From the NCBI GenBank assembly GCA_000424365.1, contig AUJT01000013.1, forward strand, positions 1 through 64,000: a DNA stretch of 64,000 nt, written 5' to 3'. This DNA comes from Lachnospiraceae bacterium NK4A144 (GTDB lineage: Bacteria; Bacillota; Clostridia; Lachnospirales; Lachnospiraceae). A model generated the notes under the pieces. That model was not told the DNA's origin. It searched no databases and saw nothing but the letters and a program-made list of their open reading frames with translations. Of this stretch, positions 1 through 8,623 are shown in pieces (position 1 is the stretch's first letter; the number at the start of each line of letters is the position of its first letter). Position numbers and translations under genes: made by a program.

Positions 1-155
1 TAACTGATTTAATCTACATAATTGACAACAATAACAAATGCTAATACATAATAAAGAAAATATTTACATTTTTTCTCTGTTAATCTAGCATTCTGCTATT
101 TTAATTAACGCGAACGTACGTGAAAAAATATGTGAACTTGACGTTCGCCCATTTT
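1..155 (-). promoter_or_regulatory. Probable CRISPR leader downstream of cas2
   Basis: This AT-rich stretch lies directly downstream of cas2 in the direction of cas transcription, the usual place of the leader in type I-C loci. It contains an 8-bp inverted repeat, GCGAACGT at 110-117 and ACGTTCGC at 141-148. No CRISPR repeat unit is visible, so the first repeat probably lies just beyond base 1. The leader assignment is inference from position and composition. Confidence 0.5.
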
Positions 156-446
156 TCACATGGACAAAAAATCCTGTTCAGCATTATAACTCTTCTTTTT
201 ACCAAACTGCTCGATTCTTGTATTTGCATTATTTCCTAAATTATAGAATCGAATGCTGTCTTCTTCATCCATAAGTTCACAAAGAACACCCTTTAAATAT
301 CGATACTGTGCTGCATCCAAGTTGCACTCAAACACAGAAAACTGCACACGTTGACCATAATTCACACATTCTTTTGCTATCTTTCGAAGCCTTTTCCTTC
401 CGGCTGCAGTCTCCGTATTAACATCATAAGTCACCAAAACAAGCAT
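156..446 (-). CDS. cas2: CRISPR-associated endonuclease Cas2 (type I-C)
   Basis: Cas2 is the small dimeric partner of Cas1 in spacer acquisition. The 96-residue protein opens with a beta strand and the conserved aspartate (LVTYDVNTE, residues 4-12), then a basic helix (GRKRLRKIAKEC) and the strand motif QRVQFSVFEC; all are typical of the ferredoxin-like Cas2 fold, and the length is normal. The gene starts 3 bases after the cas1 stop, so translation is probably coupled. It is the last gene of the cas operon, next to the presumed leader. Family assignment is secure from sequence and context. Confidence 0.95.
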   Translation of the reverse strand: MLVLVTYDVNTETAAGRKRLRKIAKECVNYGQRVQFSVFECNLDAAQYRYLKGVLCELMDEEDSIRFYNLGNNANTRIEQFGKKKSYNAEQDFLSM

Positions 447-449
447 ATT

Positions 450-1481
450 TCATCTCCATATAAATGGTGGATACGCATCTATATCACCTCTAATATACCT
501 TGCCAAAAGCATCGCTTGAGTATACGGTACAAGTCCCCACTCAATCTTCTCTTTCAAAAATGGATGTTCGATTTTTTCCTGTTTTCTCTTCTGCCAAGAC
601 TGTTGTATCTTTTTTCTCCCGTCCTCCGTTATCAAAACAGATCCATTTTCCTGAACTTGGAAATCACCTGAATTTACAATCCCATTATTGATCAAGCTCA
701 AAACAAAACGATCTCCTAATACAGGTCGTAATTCTTCAACCAAATCCAATGACAACGATACGCGACCAGGTCTGTCTGTATGCATAAATCCAACATAAGG
801 ATCCAATCCAACCGTTTCTAACGCAGATGAACACATACTTGTGAGCATCATATAAACATACGATAGTAACGAATTCACATTATCTAATGGCGGACGTCTG
901 TTTCTTCCATGATAAAAAAATGTATCTTTATTCCGCAGTATCATCTGATCAAACTTTCCAAAATAAATCGTTGCCGCAGCACCTTCGATTCCTCGTAATG
1001 AATCATTGTCAACAGCATTAACTATATTCGAAAGCATCCCCTTTAAGAGACTAGACGAATCTTGAAATTCGTCTATATCAACGCGATCTGCGTGATCTCT
1101 CTTAACACGGTCAAGGACATGTTTCTCATTCATCACTTTTCCAAGAATAAAATTCTTACTGACATTGTTCCGCCGTTCATCAGAATCTGCTATCCGATAC
1201 TGCTCACGTCTAAGCAAAACATTTCCACTTGTCCGACCTGACGGTCTGGATAAAAAATAGCCTGACGGTTTGCAAAACACCAAATCAATATTTTTTTCAT
1301 GGCATTTTCCAATCAAAGATGGCGAAGCTCCTGCATAAGAAAATATGCATATACCTTCCAGAATATGTAAAGGAAAACGCCCCTTTATATCATCTCCAAT
1401 CTTTATTACGACATTTTCTCCGTCTAAAGTCGCATATGCGTCTTCGGTATTAACATATAACACATTTAGCAGCTTTCTCAT
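450..1481 (-). CDS. cas1: CRISPR-associated endonuclease Cas1 (type I-C)
   Basis: Cas1 is the integrase that inserts new spacers, acting with Cas2. The 343-residue protein has the N-terminal beta domain and the alpha-helical C-terminal domain. The three metal-binding residues can be read: Glu166 in GIEGAAA, His234 in GFMHTDRPGR and Asp246 in SLSLDLVEE, so the active site looks intact. Its ATG overlaps the cas4 stop by 4 bases (ATGA), indicating translational coupling. Length matches the I-C subfamily. Nothing suggests decay. Confidence 0.96.
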   Translation of the reverse strand: MRKLLNVLYVNTEDAYATLDGENVVIKIGDDIKGRFPLHILEGICIFSYAGASPSLIGKCHEKNIDLVFCKPSGYFLSRPSGRTSGNVLLRREQYRIADSDERRNNVSKNFILGKVMNEKHVLDRVKRDHADRVDIDEFQDSSSLLKGMLSNIVNAVDNDSLRGIEGAAATIYFGKFDQMILRNKDTFFYHGRNRRPPLDNVNSLLSYVYMMLTSMCSSALETVGLDPYVGFMHTDRPGRVSLSLDLVEELRPVLGDRFVLSLINNGIVNSGDFQVQENGSVLITEDGRKKIQQSWQKRKQEKIEHPFLKEKIEWGLVPYTQAMLLARYIRGDIDAYPPFIWR

Positions 1482-2140
1482 TTCTCCAGCTTTATCATCC
1501 TTTGTATATAATCCTCTACCGTATTCTCTTCAAACAACTCCGGCATACAGATCCCAACCAATGAACATGATTCACACGACTTTTTCTTACGTACTTTAGG
1601 ATTTTGTCCCCTTGTATAAAGATCATGCATTTCTTTTACTGATTCTCTCACAAGGTTTCTGATTTTTTCGTTTAGGTCAACATTCATTCGATGTCTGTTC
1701 TCTCCGTAGTAGATAGCCCCTTCCGGAATATTACAACAATACATCTCCTCTAAACACATTGCCTGTGCACAGACCTGTGCTTCATCACATAAAGTTGGTT
1801 TCTTTTTTCCTCTCTTATATTCGATCGGATATGGTTGCCAAAGGTCTTTTTCTCCAACGATATTGATTCCATTTTCACATTTGTAAAACTCAACAACATC
1901 ACATTGTCCAGAAAGACCCAATTCACGAGAATGAACATACATGCCTCTGGATATCAATGTATTTCCGCGACGTTCATGTCTAATCTTGTCATGAGCATTT
2001 TTATGAAAAAACTGTCCGTCGACAGTTTTTTCATTTTCACACCATTGCTTTTCAATATGAATCAACGCCCATTGCCGTTTACAAAATATGAAATGCTGTA
2101 TTCCTGATAATTGCAGAAAATCTTCTTCATTAAATTCCAT
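1478..2140 (-). CDS. cas4: CRISPR-associated exonuclease Cas4
   Basis: Cas4 trims pre-spacers and helps choose PAM-containing ones before Cas1-Cas2 integration. The 220-residue protein has a conserved first cysteine at residue 20 (FIFCKRQW) and the C-terminal cysteine cluster SCESCSLVGIC, which with Cys20 would bind an iron-sulfur cluster. A RecB-like nuclease core lies between (YPIEYKRGKKKP, with the catalytic E-x-K arrangement). I place the start at the ATG at 2140 because GAGG lies 6 bases upstream; a TTG one codon earlier is less likely. It overlaps the end of cas7 by 11 bases. Confidence 0.93.
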   Translation of the reverse strand: MEFNEEDFLQLSGIQHFIFCKRQWALIHIEKQWCENEKTVDGQFFHKNAHDKIRHERRGNTLISRGMYVHSRELGLSGQCDVVEFYKCENGINIVGEKDLWQPYPIEYKRGKKKPTLCDEAQVCAQAMCLEEMYCCNIPEGAIYYGENRHRMNVDLNEKIRNLVRESVKEMHDLYTRGQNPKVRKKKSCESCSLVGICMPELFEENTVEDYIQRMIKLEK

Positions 2141-2969
2141 CAATTTCCTCTAATGCTAATCCAGGCAATTCATCTACCTTGATCTCATAGTCCGAAATAT
2201 CCTTTGCATCTTCATTAATAACGTTAATTTTTACTAAATCATGCACTTTTCCTGATGAATACTGTCCATCCTTACAATTATGTTTCCACCAGAACACTTT
2301 TACAACTTCCATTGAGCCATCCGGTCTTGCAGAAGATGCGTCATTTAAAAATAATGTTCTTAAACATTCTTTGACAGTATTTGCATCCTCTTCAGAAAAA
2401 CCAGTTTTCTCAGCAAGTTGAACATTGATCGAACCCTTTATTTTGTATAGTCCAAACTTAACAAAATGCTTCATACCCATCGTGTCAGACCCCTTTTTAT
2501 CCGCTGGTTCTCCGTTAACACTTTTAGTAATCTGCATTGACTGAATTTCAACAGGCGAAATACTTTCAGCCTGATGTATCGTCACGGGTCCACGCACTCC
2601 AGCCGATCCACCACTGACATCCATTGACTTAAATGCAAACACTTGTCCAAATGTTCGAACATCCAGCCATTCCTCACAAGCTTTCTTCTCATATTCTGTC
2701 CGATCTTTAATCCCTTTTAGCTTCGAAGATGCTCTTTCACTCAAACTCTTAAATCCATCTTGACAACGATCATCGGATTGAACAAATATCGGATTTCCAA
2801 GATCCTGCATACGATTTCTGATCTTCCTTTTTATACATACATCTGATATTTCTCCGAAACCGTCGTAATCTGTCCTTGGCCGATTTCCGTTCAAAGGGTC
2901 TCCATTTGGATTTGCGTTTTTTACGCTTGCAATCACAAGAAAATCAATTTTGTTCTCGAATTTACTCAT
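2130..2969 (-). CDS. cas7: Cas7 (Csd2), type I-C Cascade backbone
   Basis: Cas7 forms the helical backbone that coats the crRNA in the I-C effector. The 279-residue protein begins with an RRM-like strand followed by the typical NPNGDPLNGNRPR segment of Csd2 proteins, and has a conserved glycine-rich region near SGGSAGVRGPVT. The ATG at 2969 is preferred to one five codons upstream because GGAGG (2978-2982) sits 8 bases before it. It lies between cas8c and cas4, the standard I-C order, and multiple copies per complex are expected from the family. Confidence 0.95.
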   Translation of the reverse strand: MSKFENKIDFLVIASVKNANPNGDPLNGNRPRTDYDGFGEISDVCIKRKIRNRMQDLGNPIFVQSDDRCQDGFKSLSERASSKLKGIKDRTEYEKKACEEWLDVRTFGQVFAFKSMDVSGGSAGVRGPVTIHQAESISPVEIQSMQITKSVNGEPADKKGSDTMGMKHFVKFGLYKIKGSINVQLAEKTGFSEEDANTVKECLRTLFLNDASSARPDGSMEVVKVFWWKHNCKDGQYSSGKVHDLVKINVINEDAKDISDYEIKVDELPGLALEEIDGI

Positions 2970-2990
2970 CTTTTTTTCCTCCATATTGAT

Positions 2991-3368
2991 TTATTCATCT
3001 GCAACATTGTCTTTCTTTGTATACATATTTTTTCTCTGTAAATAGTATCCAATAAGATACATATCCGAAAGCGGCTTATTAATCTCATTCTCCGGAAACG
3101 CATTTATTATCGACATTATTTCACCAATCATATTCTTATAATTAATCCTGCTCCCTGCTGGTAATCTGGGAATATATGCTCGTTCAAGCTGTTTCTCAAG
3201 TTCGAACGCATAATGTAAAGGTCGATTACAAAACACAGACTGTAATCGGATAGCATTTGGTTCACGTTCATCGCTTTTATCATAGGTATCACGCTCTATT
3301 TTTTCATATATAGCCAGTAAACGTCCAAACTGATAACTTCTATCCGGCTTTTCCATATCAAGCTCCAT
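2991..3368 (-). CDS. cas11c: Cas11c small subunit from internal start in cas8c
   Basis: An in-frame ATG inside cas8c at 3368 is preceded by AAGGAGG (3377-3383) with 8 bases of spacing, one of the best Shine-Dalgarno sequences in the operon. Translation from it would give a 125-residue protein starting MELDMEKPDRSYQFGRLLA, predicted to be mostly helical. Published work on other type I-C systems shows that a Cas11 small subunit is made from such an internal site and is needed for a full Cascade. The sequence evidence here is the site and length; expression is inferred. Confidence 0.82.
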   Translation of the reverse strand: MELDMEKPDRSYQFGRLLAIYEKIERDTYDKSDEREPNAIRLQSVFCNRPLHYAFELEKQLERAYIPRLPAGSRINYKNMIGEIMSIINAFPENEINKPLSDMYLIGYYLQRKNMYTKKDNVADE

Positions 3369-4787
3369 TCCTATCTCCTCCTTCTTATGATCATAATAAT
3401 ATTTACGTATAACTGCACATGTTGTATCTAACAGATATTTCCGTGTCGTTTTTCCATACAAATGCATCCGTGATGCATTTTGTACCAACTGCTTTTCAAT
3501 ATCTGCAGGAAAAAGCTCTTTCCCTATCCTGCATCTAAGCAAACGTTCAACCGTCTGTTTCTTAATGTTATCATCAACTTCTACATGACCATCATGCTCA
3601 CGATTACGTTCTAATCCATATGTATATTGAACAATTCTAGGGATTGATGGTGCCAAAACAGTATTGAATGAGTACCACACACAATGCTCATCCCAATCCT
3701 TCAATCTCATCAAGTATATTTCTGTAGGTATTTCGCTATAAAAAGTCACCGCTAATCGACCTGGAATTGCAGCATCAAAAACGGCGACTACTGTTTTTGA
3801 TGATATTTTATCCTTCAATTCCGATCGATACCCCTCTATGGTTCTCGACAACATGTCTCTATAATCTGATGGAACCATTTTGGTTCGATTTTGATCATCC
3901 GATTTCACCAACGGATTTATAGGTACCGGTATCTGATCACCCTGAGGCGACCAACATACGAAAGCTCTTCCACCTTGCACCGTTCCCTGATTTTTCAATA
4001 CCCATTTCAATGCATTATGTGATTTTTGTGATGCTAAATACCCTATTGTTAAAGCATCTTTAGGATTAATAAACCTTCCTCGAAACGTAAAATTTGTTTT
4101 ATCATTTGAAGATATTAATTTTGCATTTCCTTTAGATGAGAAAATCCCCTTCAAATGCTGCGAAGCTAATATCACCTCTTCACCTGTTAACATGCAAATG
4201 TTTTTATCACACTTTTCTTGTATCTTATCCAGATAGTATTTAGAATATAAACTCATTAGTTTAACATCTCGATACACCCTTGCTTCACCTTCGCATCCGA
4301 GCACATTCCATGCAACCAGTTCTTCTTCCTTACTTGGTAAACCTTTATCAGTCAGTTTTAAATTCCCGTCTTTACACAAATCCTCCACGATTGTATTAGC
4401 TGAAACATATTTATATATTGCTTCTAGTTTTGGATCACCAAAATCGGATTCAATCCAATTTTTCAGCTGTGTCAAATAATCCTGCTGCCTCTCTTCACTT
4501 TTATCATCATAGGATGCCAAATATTTAATTTGCTCACACAATGGATGCGGCGAAAGCTTTGTGCCTGACCTTCCCGCTGAAGATTCAGTTACAGGAATGA
4601 TGATTTTTTCTTCTTTAGACCTCTGAGCAGAACTGATATATTTTCCATCTTGATCAATTGTTATCTCTATATTTGCTGATACAATTGCATGTCCTATCGG
4701 AGCGAGAGGTTCTTTTCCATCTTCATACATCCCGGCAATACTCTGATTCGCATCATAAGTTTCCAAAGCACATTGAAATAACCCCAT
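2991..4787 (-). CDS. cas8c: Cas8c (Csd1), type I-C large subunit
   Basis: Cas8c is the large subunit that recognises the PAM and recruits Cas3. The 598-residue length is usual for Csd1. Recognition rests on operon position and features such as the central segment NPKDALTIGYLASQKSHNAL and QGGRAFVCWSP. The start codon directly follows the cas5c stop. The last 125 residues carry a strong internal ribosome binding site and an ATG that should yield a separate Cas11c subunit (see separate entry). No frameshift is visible. Confidence 0.93.
   Translation of the reverse strand: MGLFQCALETYDANQSIAGMYEDGKEPLAPIGHAIVSANIEITIDQDGKYISSAQRSKEEKIIIPVTESSAGRSGTKLSPHPLCEQIKYLASYDDKSEERQQDYLTQLKNWIESDFGDPKLEAIYKYVSANTIVEDLCKDGNLKLTDKGLPSKEEELVAWNVLGCEGEARVYRDVKLMSLYSKYYLDKIQEKCDKNICMLTGEEVILASQHLKGIFSSKGNAKLISSNDKTNFTFRGRFINPKDALTIGYLASQKSHNALKWVLKNQGTVQGGRAFVCWSPQGDQIPVPINPLVKSDDQNRTKMVPSDYRDMLSRTIEGYRSELKDKISSKTVVAVFDAAIPGRLAVTFYSEIPTEIYLMRLKDWDEHCVWYSFNTVLAPSIPRIVQYTYGLERNREHDGHVEVDDNIKKQTVERLLRCRIGKELFPADIEKQLVQNASRMHLYGKTTRKYLLDTTCAVIRKYYYDHKKEEIGMELDMEKPDRSYQFGRLLAIYEKIERDTYDKSDEREPNAIRLQSVFCNRPLHYAFELEKQLERAYIPRLPAGSRINYKNMIGEIMSIINAFPENEINKPLSDMYLIGYYLQRKNMYTKKDNVADE
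3377..3383 (-). promoter_or_regulatory. Internal Shine-Dalgarno for Cas11c
   Basis: AAGGAGG on the minus strand, within cas8c, 8 bases before the ATG at 3368. It is unusual because it lies deep inside a coding region. Confidence 0.8.
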
Positions 4788-5516
4788 TTAAATCACCTCC
4801 CCGAACTCATTTAATCCAGAAAAGTTCTTTTTATCCTCAAATATCTTCATTTCTGCTTCTCTTATTATTTTATGTCGTGGACAATCCTCCGGTCTTTGGA
4901 ATTCGATAATCCCATTTTTCATGACAGGTTGCCATAAATTAACAGTCATTTTCCCTTTTGTTTCCTCTGAATAAGCTTCATCCGGATATGTGATTCCATG
5001 ATACATAAGCCCGAAATTAAGCTCATCTATATTTTCGTACGCTGATTCGCCTTCACCAAAAACACAAGGGCTTACATATCCTTGACATTCTCTTGTTCCT
5101 AAAAAGATATCCCGTCTTCCACCTTTTTCTATCATCCTTTTAGCTATATTATGATGCTTGTTTTCATTTTGATCCTGTTCCAACTCCGGTCTATTATCAT
5201 TCCATTCAAAATGCGCTCTAACCTGATATCTGACATTTTTCAAATAAGTGTAATAAGACAAATCATTTCCACCGTTCATTTTTATAGGACGTATTCCCTT
5301 TGTCTCTGTTTGAATTGGGTTCATGATCCTGATCGCATCTATGTACCATATAAATGTTGGTTTCCAATATATTGAGGCAGTAATTCCCTTTATTGCTTCA
5401 TAGGTAGGAATTTGGTAAGTGCACTTTTCTCCTCCCAAACGAAATATCGGATCAGAAAACAATGCATATTTTCCATAAACTTCGTATTCCACAATATTTG
5501 GATGTTTTGTTTTCAT
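4788..5516 (-). CDS. cas5: Cas5c (Cas5d), pre-crRNA endoribonuclease
   Basis: In type I-C, which lacks Cas6, Cas5c cuts the repeat RNA and stays on the crRNA 5' handle. The 242-residue protein has the N-terminal RAMP strand (YGKYALFSDPIFR), the segment YEAIKGITASIYWKPTF and a Lys-His pair in NKHHNIAKRM that fits the catalytic Lys-His of characterised Cas5c enzymes. It abuts cas8c with no gap and follows cas3 by 3 bases. Catalytic residues are assigned by similarity of local sequence, not by alignment. Confidence 0.93.
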   Translation of the reverse strand: MKTKHPNIVEYEVYGKYALFSDPIFRLGGEKCTYQIPTYEAIKGITASIYWKPTFIWYIDAIRIMNPIQTETKGIRPIKMNGGNDLSYYTYLKNVRYQVRAHFEWNDNRPELEQDQNENKHHNIAKRMIEKGGRRDIFLGTRECQGYVSPCVFGEGESAYENIDELNFGLMYHGITYPDEAYSEETKGKMTVNLWQPVMKNGIIEFQRPEDCPRHKIIREAEMKIFEDKKNFSGLNEFGEVI

Positions 5517-5519
5517 AGC

Positions 5520-7919
5520 CTATCCCTCCAAAAATCCACTTAGATTTCCATTCATCGTTATACCAACGTTCTCATCATAATATCCATCACTCAAAAACCA
5601 GACATCCCTATCTTTAATCGGTATAATCGCACCTAAGCTTTCCAAGCGCTGTTTTTGATACGGATACAAGGTAACCGTATACCCCTTAGCTTCTTTTAAC
5701 AATCCCATAACATAGTTAAAATCATATTCTGCTCTTTCACTTGAAAGATCTGCAATAATGTCTTTTCCTTTTTCATATGGAACAATTACATCCATCGTAT
5801 TTTCATCAAATACGTGAAAGTTTTGATAAGCCAGCTTAAACGCCTGATGTAACATATATATCCCATACAGCTGAGTATTATCGTTTGTAAAAAACTGATT
5901 ATTTGAAGACAGTAACTGAAAAATCGAGAAGTTTGCTTTATCTACACTATAATCCGGATAATTTTGTTTCATTTCACCATACAAAAATTTGTAGTAGTCT
6001 TTGACAGATTCATCGGAAGTAAACGAGTTCCCCTCCTTCTCATTTTTTTGAATAAGCCTAATTGATGCGTCTTTCTCTCTTTTTATCTCTTCCAGCATTG
6101 TTAAATTTTCATCTGTACAATTAAGCATATATACCGTCCCAGGTATTTCCATTTCTCCATCACGATTACATCTACCGTCAGCTTGAACTACTTTGTCTAT
6201 ACCAGCCAGCAATCTGATTACACATTCGAATGAGATATGGACTCCTGCCTCCAGAACTTGTGTTGAAATACATATTAACGGTGAATTATCCGATGTGGAC
6301 TTTTTTAATTCAGACTTTATCTTATCCAGAACAATCCTTCTATGCTGCATACACATAGAGGCTGACAGATGATAACAATTATGTTCTAACGATAATTCCT
6401 GATATAAACGTTCGCTTTCATTTTTCTTATTACAAATTACTAATACACTTTTTGCATTACCTGCCAATTCAAGTATTCTCTGAGATAAATCATCTGTTTT
6501 ACAGTTTCCAGCATTCTTTATGACCGTTCTTTTGAAACAGTCCCATATTTTTTCATCATATGGAACTATATTTCTTGCAGGTAATGATATAGGATGATCC
6601 GCTCCTTCCAAATAAGGCTGCGTTGCCGTACATAAAACCACTGTAGTTTTGCAACAACCGCATAGAAAAGAAATCATTAGATTAAATAACGTTAATAGTT
6701 TATTTGGAACACTCTGAACTTCATCAATCACAATGATCGAATCACTCAATGAATGAAATCGACGAATATTAGACATTTTCCCGGCAAAAAAGGTATCTAA
6801 TAATTGCACTAATGTCGTAATTATAATCGGAGATTCCCAATTATCAATGTACAACTCATTTAGATTTAGCTCATCACCACTAGTCTCCGGTTGCAAAGCG
6901 TTGGAATGATGTTCAAGTATCAACGATTGATCTGATATGAAACTCCTTACTACGTCAGCATTCTGTTCCAAAATACTGAGAAGCGGTGACACAAATATAA
7001 TTCGACTTTTTCCATATTTTTCGGCATGTGAAAGTGCAAAACGTAAAGAACTAATAGTTTTTCCGGCACCTGTAGGAACACTCAACCTAAATAATCCTTC
7101 TGTTTGAAAAGATGCTTCTTTACATTTATCTGATATTTTCATTCTGGCTTTGTTAATAGCCGATGAATTATCAAATGTATCTATTATCTTTTCTGCATGC
7201 TCTAATTCATCATGCCAAATGTGACTGATATCTTCACATCTTTTCGGATAGTCAATACTATTAACAAATTTCGCTGTATCCCTCCGATCACCATCTACGA
7301 CCGCAGATAACACCATTCTGGTCAAACATCCAATATAAAAATTTATTTCATCTATCCGCTTCTCCGGATCGGATTGTTTTTCTGAAAGTCTACTGATTTG
7401 TTCTATATATTTCTCAACTGACACTACTGCTTTTTCATAGTATCCATTCAATTCATTTTCGTTAACGCAATATTCAAAATAATTGCCAATTGCCTCTTCA
7501 TAATCTATATCTTCTTTAGTAGACCGATACTCAAACCCATTTTTTCCATTTTCATCCATGCAATCAAATACACCGTGATGAGCGCCAATCGCATAAGCTA
7601 CCAAATCTCTAGTAAGCTTTCCTGCAGGTGTATCTATATCCGAAAATTTATCCAAAACATATTTAACTCCAGTAAACGTATGATTCACTGACCCTCTTTG
7701 GACAGAATCAGGATCTTCAACTGCTTTGCATATATATTCGTTAAACTTTTTTGTATACTTTCCTGCATCATGAAGCAATCCTGCAAGATAACCAACCTCT
7801 CCAAGACCAATTGACTTCAAATAGCTTGATGCATATTCTGCCGTTTTTTTACAATGATCACTAACGGTTTGTATTTTTCGATCTCCAGTTATGGAAATAT
7901 GTGCAATATAGTTTTCCAT
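5520..7919 (-). CDS. cas3: Cas3 HD nuclease-helicase (type I-C)
   Basis: Cas3 is the nuclease-helicase that degrades target DNA after Cascade binding. The 799-residue protein carries the HD nuclease motif LLHDAGK (about 49-55) and AHHG (about 113-116), then a superfamily 2 helicase with Walker A PTGAGKT (about 282-288), the Walker B box DEVQ (about 399-402), the TAT motif III (about 431-433) and motif VI QADGRCNR (about 579-586). All core residues are present, so the interference machine looks functional. It is the first gene of the operon; GGGAG precedes the ATG. Confidence 0.97.
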   Translation of the reverse strand: MENYIAHISITGDRKIQTVSDHCKKTAEYASSYLKSIGLGEVGYLAGLLHDAGKYTKKFNEYICKAVEDPDSVQRGSVNHTFTGVKYVLDKFSDIDTPAGKLTRDLVAYAIGAHHGVFDCMDENGKNGFEYRSTKEDIDYEEAIGNYFEYCVNENELNGYYEKAVVSVEKYIEQISRLSEKQSDPEKRIDEINFYIGCLTRMVLSAVVDGDRRDTAKFVNSIDYPKRCEDISHIWHDELEHAEKIIDTFDNSSAINKARMKISDKCKEASFQTEGLFRLSVPTGAGKTISSLRFALSHAEKYGKSRIIFVSPLLSILEQNADVVRSFISDQSLILEHHSNALQPETSGDELNLNELYIDNWESPIIITTLVQLLDTFFAGKMSNIRRFHSLSDSIIVIDEVQSVPNKLLTLFNLMISFLCGCCKTTVVLCTATQPYLEGADHPISLPARNIVPYDEKIWDCFKRTVIKNAGNCKTDDLSQRILELAGNAKSVLVICNKKNESERLYQELSLEHNCYHLSASMCMQHRRIVLDKIKSELKKSTSDNSPLICISTQVLEAGVHISFECVIRLLAGIDKVVQADGRCNRDGEMEIPGTVYMLNCTDENLTMLEEIKREKDASIRLIQKNEKEGNSFTSDESVKDYYKFLYGEMKQNYPDYSVDKANFSIFQLLSSNNQFFTNDNTQLYGIYMLHQAFKLAYQNFHVFDENTMDVIVPYEKGKDIIADLSSERAEYDFNYVMGLLKEAKGYTVTLYPYQKQRLESLGAIIPIKDRDVWFLSDGYYDENVGITMNGNLSGFLEG

Positions 7920-8257
7920 CGAGTTCTCCCATTTACCATGTTGGCATTATTATATATCTTACAAGTCATTTATCGAATTAAGTTTCACATTTTAAACAAT
8001 TATTACTTGTTCACACGCTATCAATATATTTATTTTTACAACTAAACTGAATTTCTGATTTTTTCTAGTTAATCCTTATAATTATTATAAAACTTATGCT
8101 GTCCAATAAAACGGACAACAATACCACACCCAAGCACCCAAAGAAAATCCTCGTAGTTATGTAAATCCTCTAGCGTAGGACAATCGTTGTTTCCTTCACG
8201 CCATACTGTCTCTCATTCTTAATTCTTAATTATCGTCATTCCGTTGTCATATCGAAA
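7920..8257. other. Intergenic region upstream of the cas operon
   Basis: This gap holds the candidate cas promoter near 7949, a small stem (TGTCC/GGACA near 8100-8117) and otherwise AT-rich sequence. I see no gene and no CRISPR repeat in it. Confidence 0.6.
7949..7954 (-). promoter_or_regulatory. Candidate -10 element for the cas operon
   Basis: TATAAT on the minus strand, about 30 bases upstream of the cas3 ATG. The -35 region at 17-bp spacing (TTCGAT) is poor, so this promoter is only a candidate. Confidence 0.4.
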
Positions 8258-8285
8258 TTGTCTTTTTATGATAATGTGTTACAAT
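8258..8285 (+). promoter_or_regulatory. Strong sigma-A-type promoter of RNA candidate
   Basis: TTGTCT at 8258-8263, a 16-bp spacer and TACAAT at 8280-8285 preceded by TGT, an extended -10. Expected transcription start is near 8292. No convincing protein-coding gene follows, which points to a non-coding transcript. Confidence 0.7.
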
Positions 8286-8291
8286 AGGTCT

Positions 8292-8520
8292 TAGTGGGTG
8301 GTGTGCCTACCGCCTATGCATAAGAGCTTACTTGCTCTGAGGTTTAGCCTTGTCGGACTTGGCTTTACTAGCGTTATTGAAACTGTTACTCGAGAAACTG
8401 TTTCGTCTTTTTTAACGCTTTTACCAAGTCCATCAAGGCTTTTTCAATACCCTTTATGTCTTATTTCTCCACGTCTGATGGGCGGTGACCAGTTTTGGGG
8501 ATAAAAAAGCACCCCGAAGG
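8292..8520 (+). ncRNA. Candidate structured non-coding RNA
   Basis: Downstream of the 8258 promoter the sequence is rich in paired segments. A long hairpin is built from AGCCTTG (8346-8352) with CAAGGCT (8434-8440), GGACTTGG (8355-8362) with CCAAGTCC (8424-8431), GCGTTA (8371-8376) with TAACGC (8413-8418) and GAAAC (8379-8383) with GTTTC (8400-8404). A smaller hairpin AGAGC/GCTCT lies at 8323-8338. Near the 5' end ACCGCC (8309-8314) can pair with GGTGGT (8297-8302) or with GGCGGT (8481-8486), so alternative folds are possible. I cannot name the family; raiA-type RNA or a 6S-like RNA are options only a covariance search can test. The 3' end is approximate. Confidence 0.62.
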
Positions 8521-8558
8521 AAACTTAAATCAATTTTTTTCGCACCAACGCCAAAAAT

Positions 8559-8582
8559 CCCCGAAGCCATCAGGCTTCGGGG
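8559..8582 (-). terminator. Terminator after the GGGtGRT gene
   Basis: CCCCGAAGCC and GGCTTCGGGG form a perfect 10-bp stem with a 4-base loop. On the minus strand it is followed by ATTTTT, a usable U tract, so it ends the 9646-8624 transcript. It may also stop the plus-strand RNA candidate, although the plus-strand U tract is poor. Confidence 0.85.
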
Positions 8583-8623
8583 ATCCTTTACGTTTGGACA
8601 AATATTTTATTATTAATCTAAAA

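Noticed and set aside
1-155. A CRISPR array at the left edge
   Set aside because: No repeated unit of 28-37 bases occurs in these bases. The array is only inferred to lie outside the window.
8298-8504. 68-codon plus-strand reading frame in the RNA candidate
   Set aside because: It lies across the paired helices, starts with a non-ATG codon, has no ribosome binding site and no recognisable motif. A structured RNA explains the sequence better.
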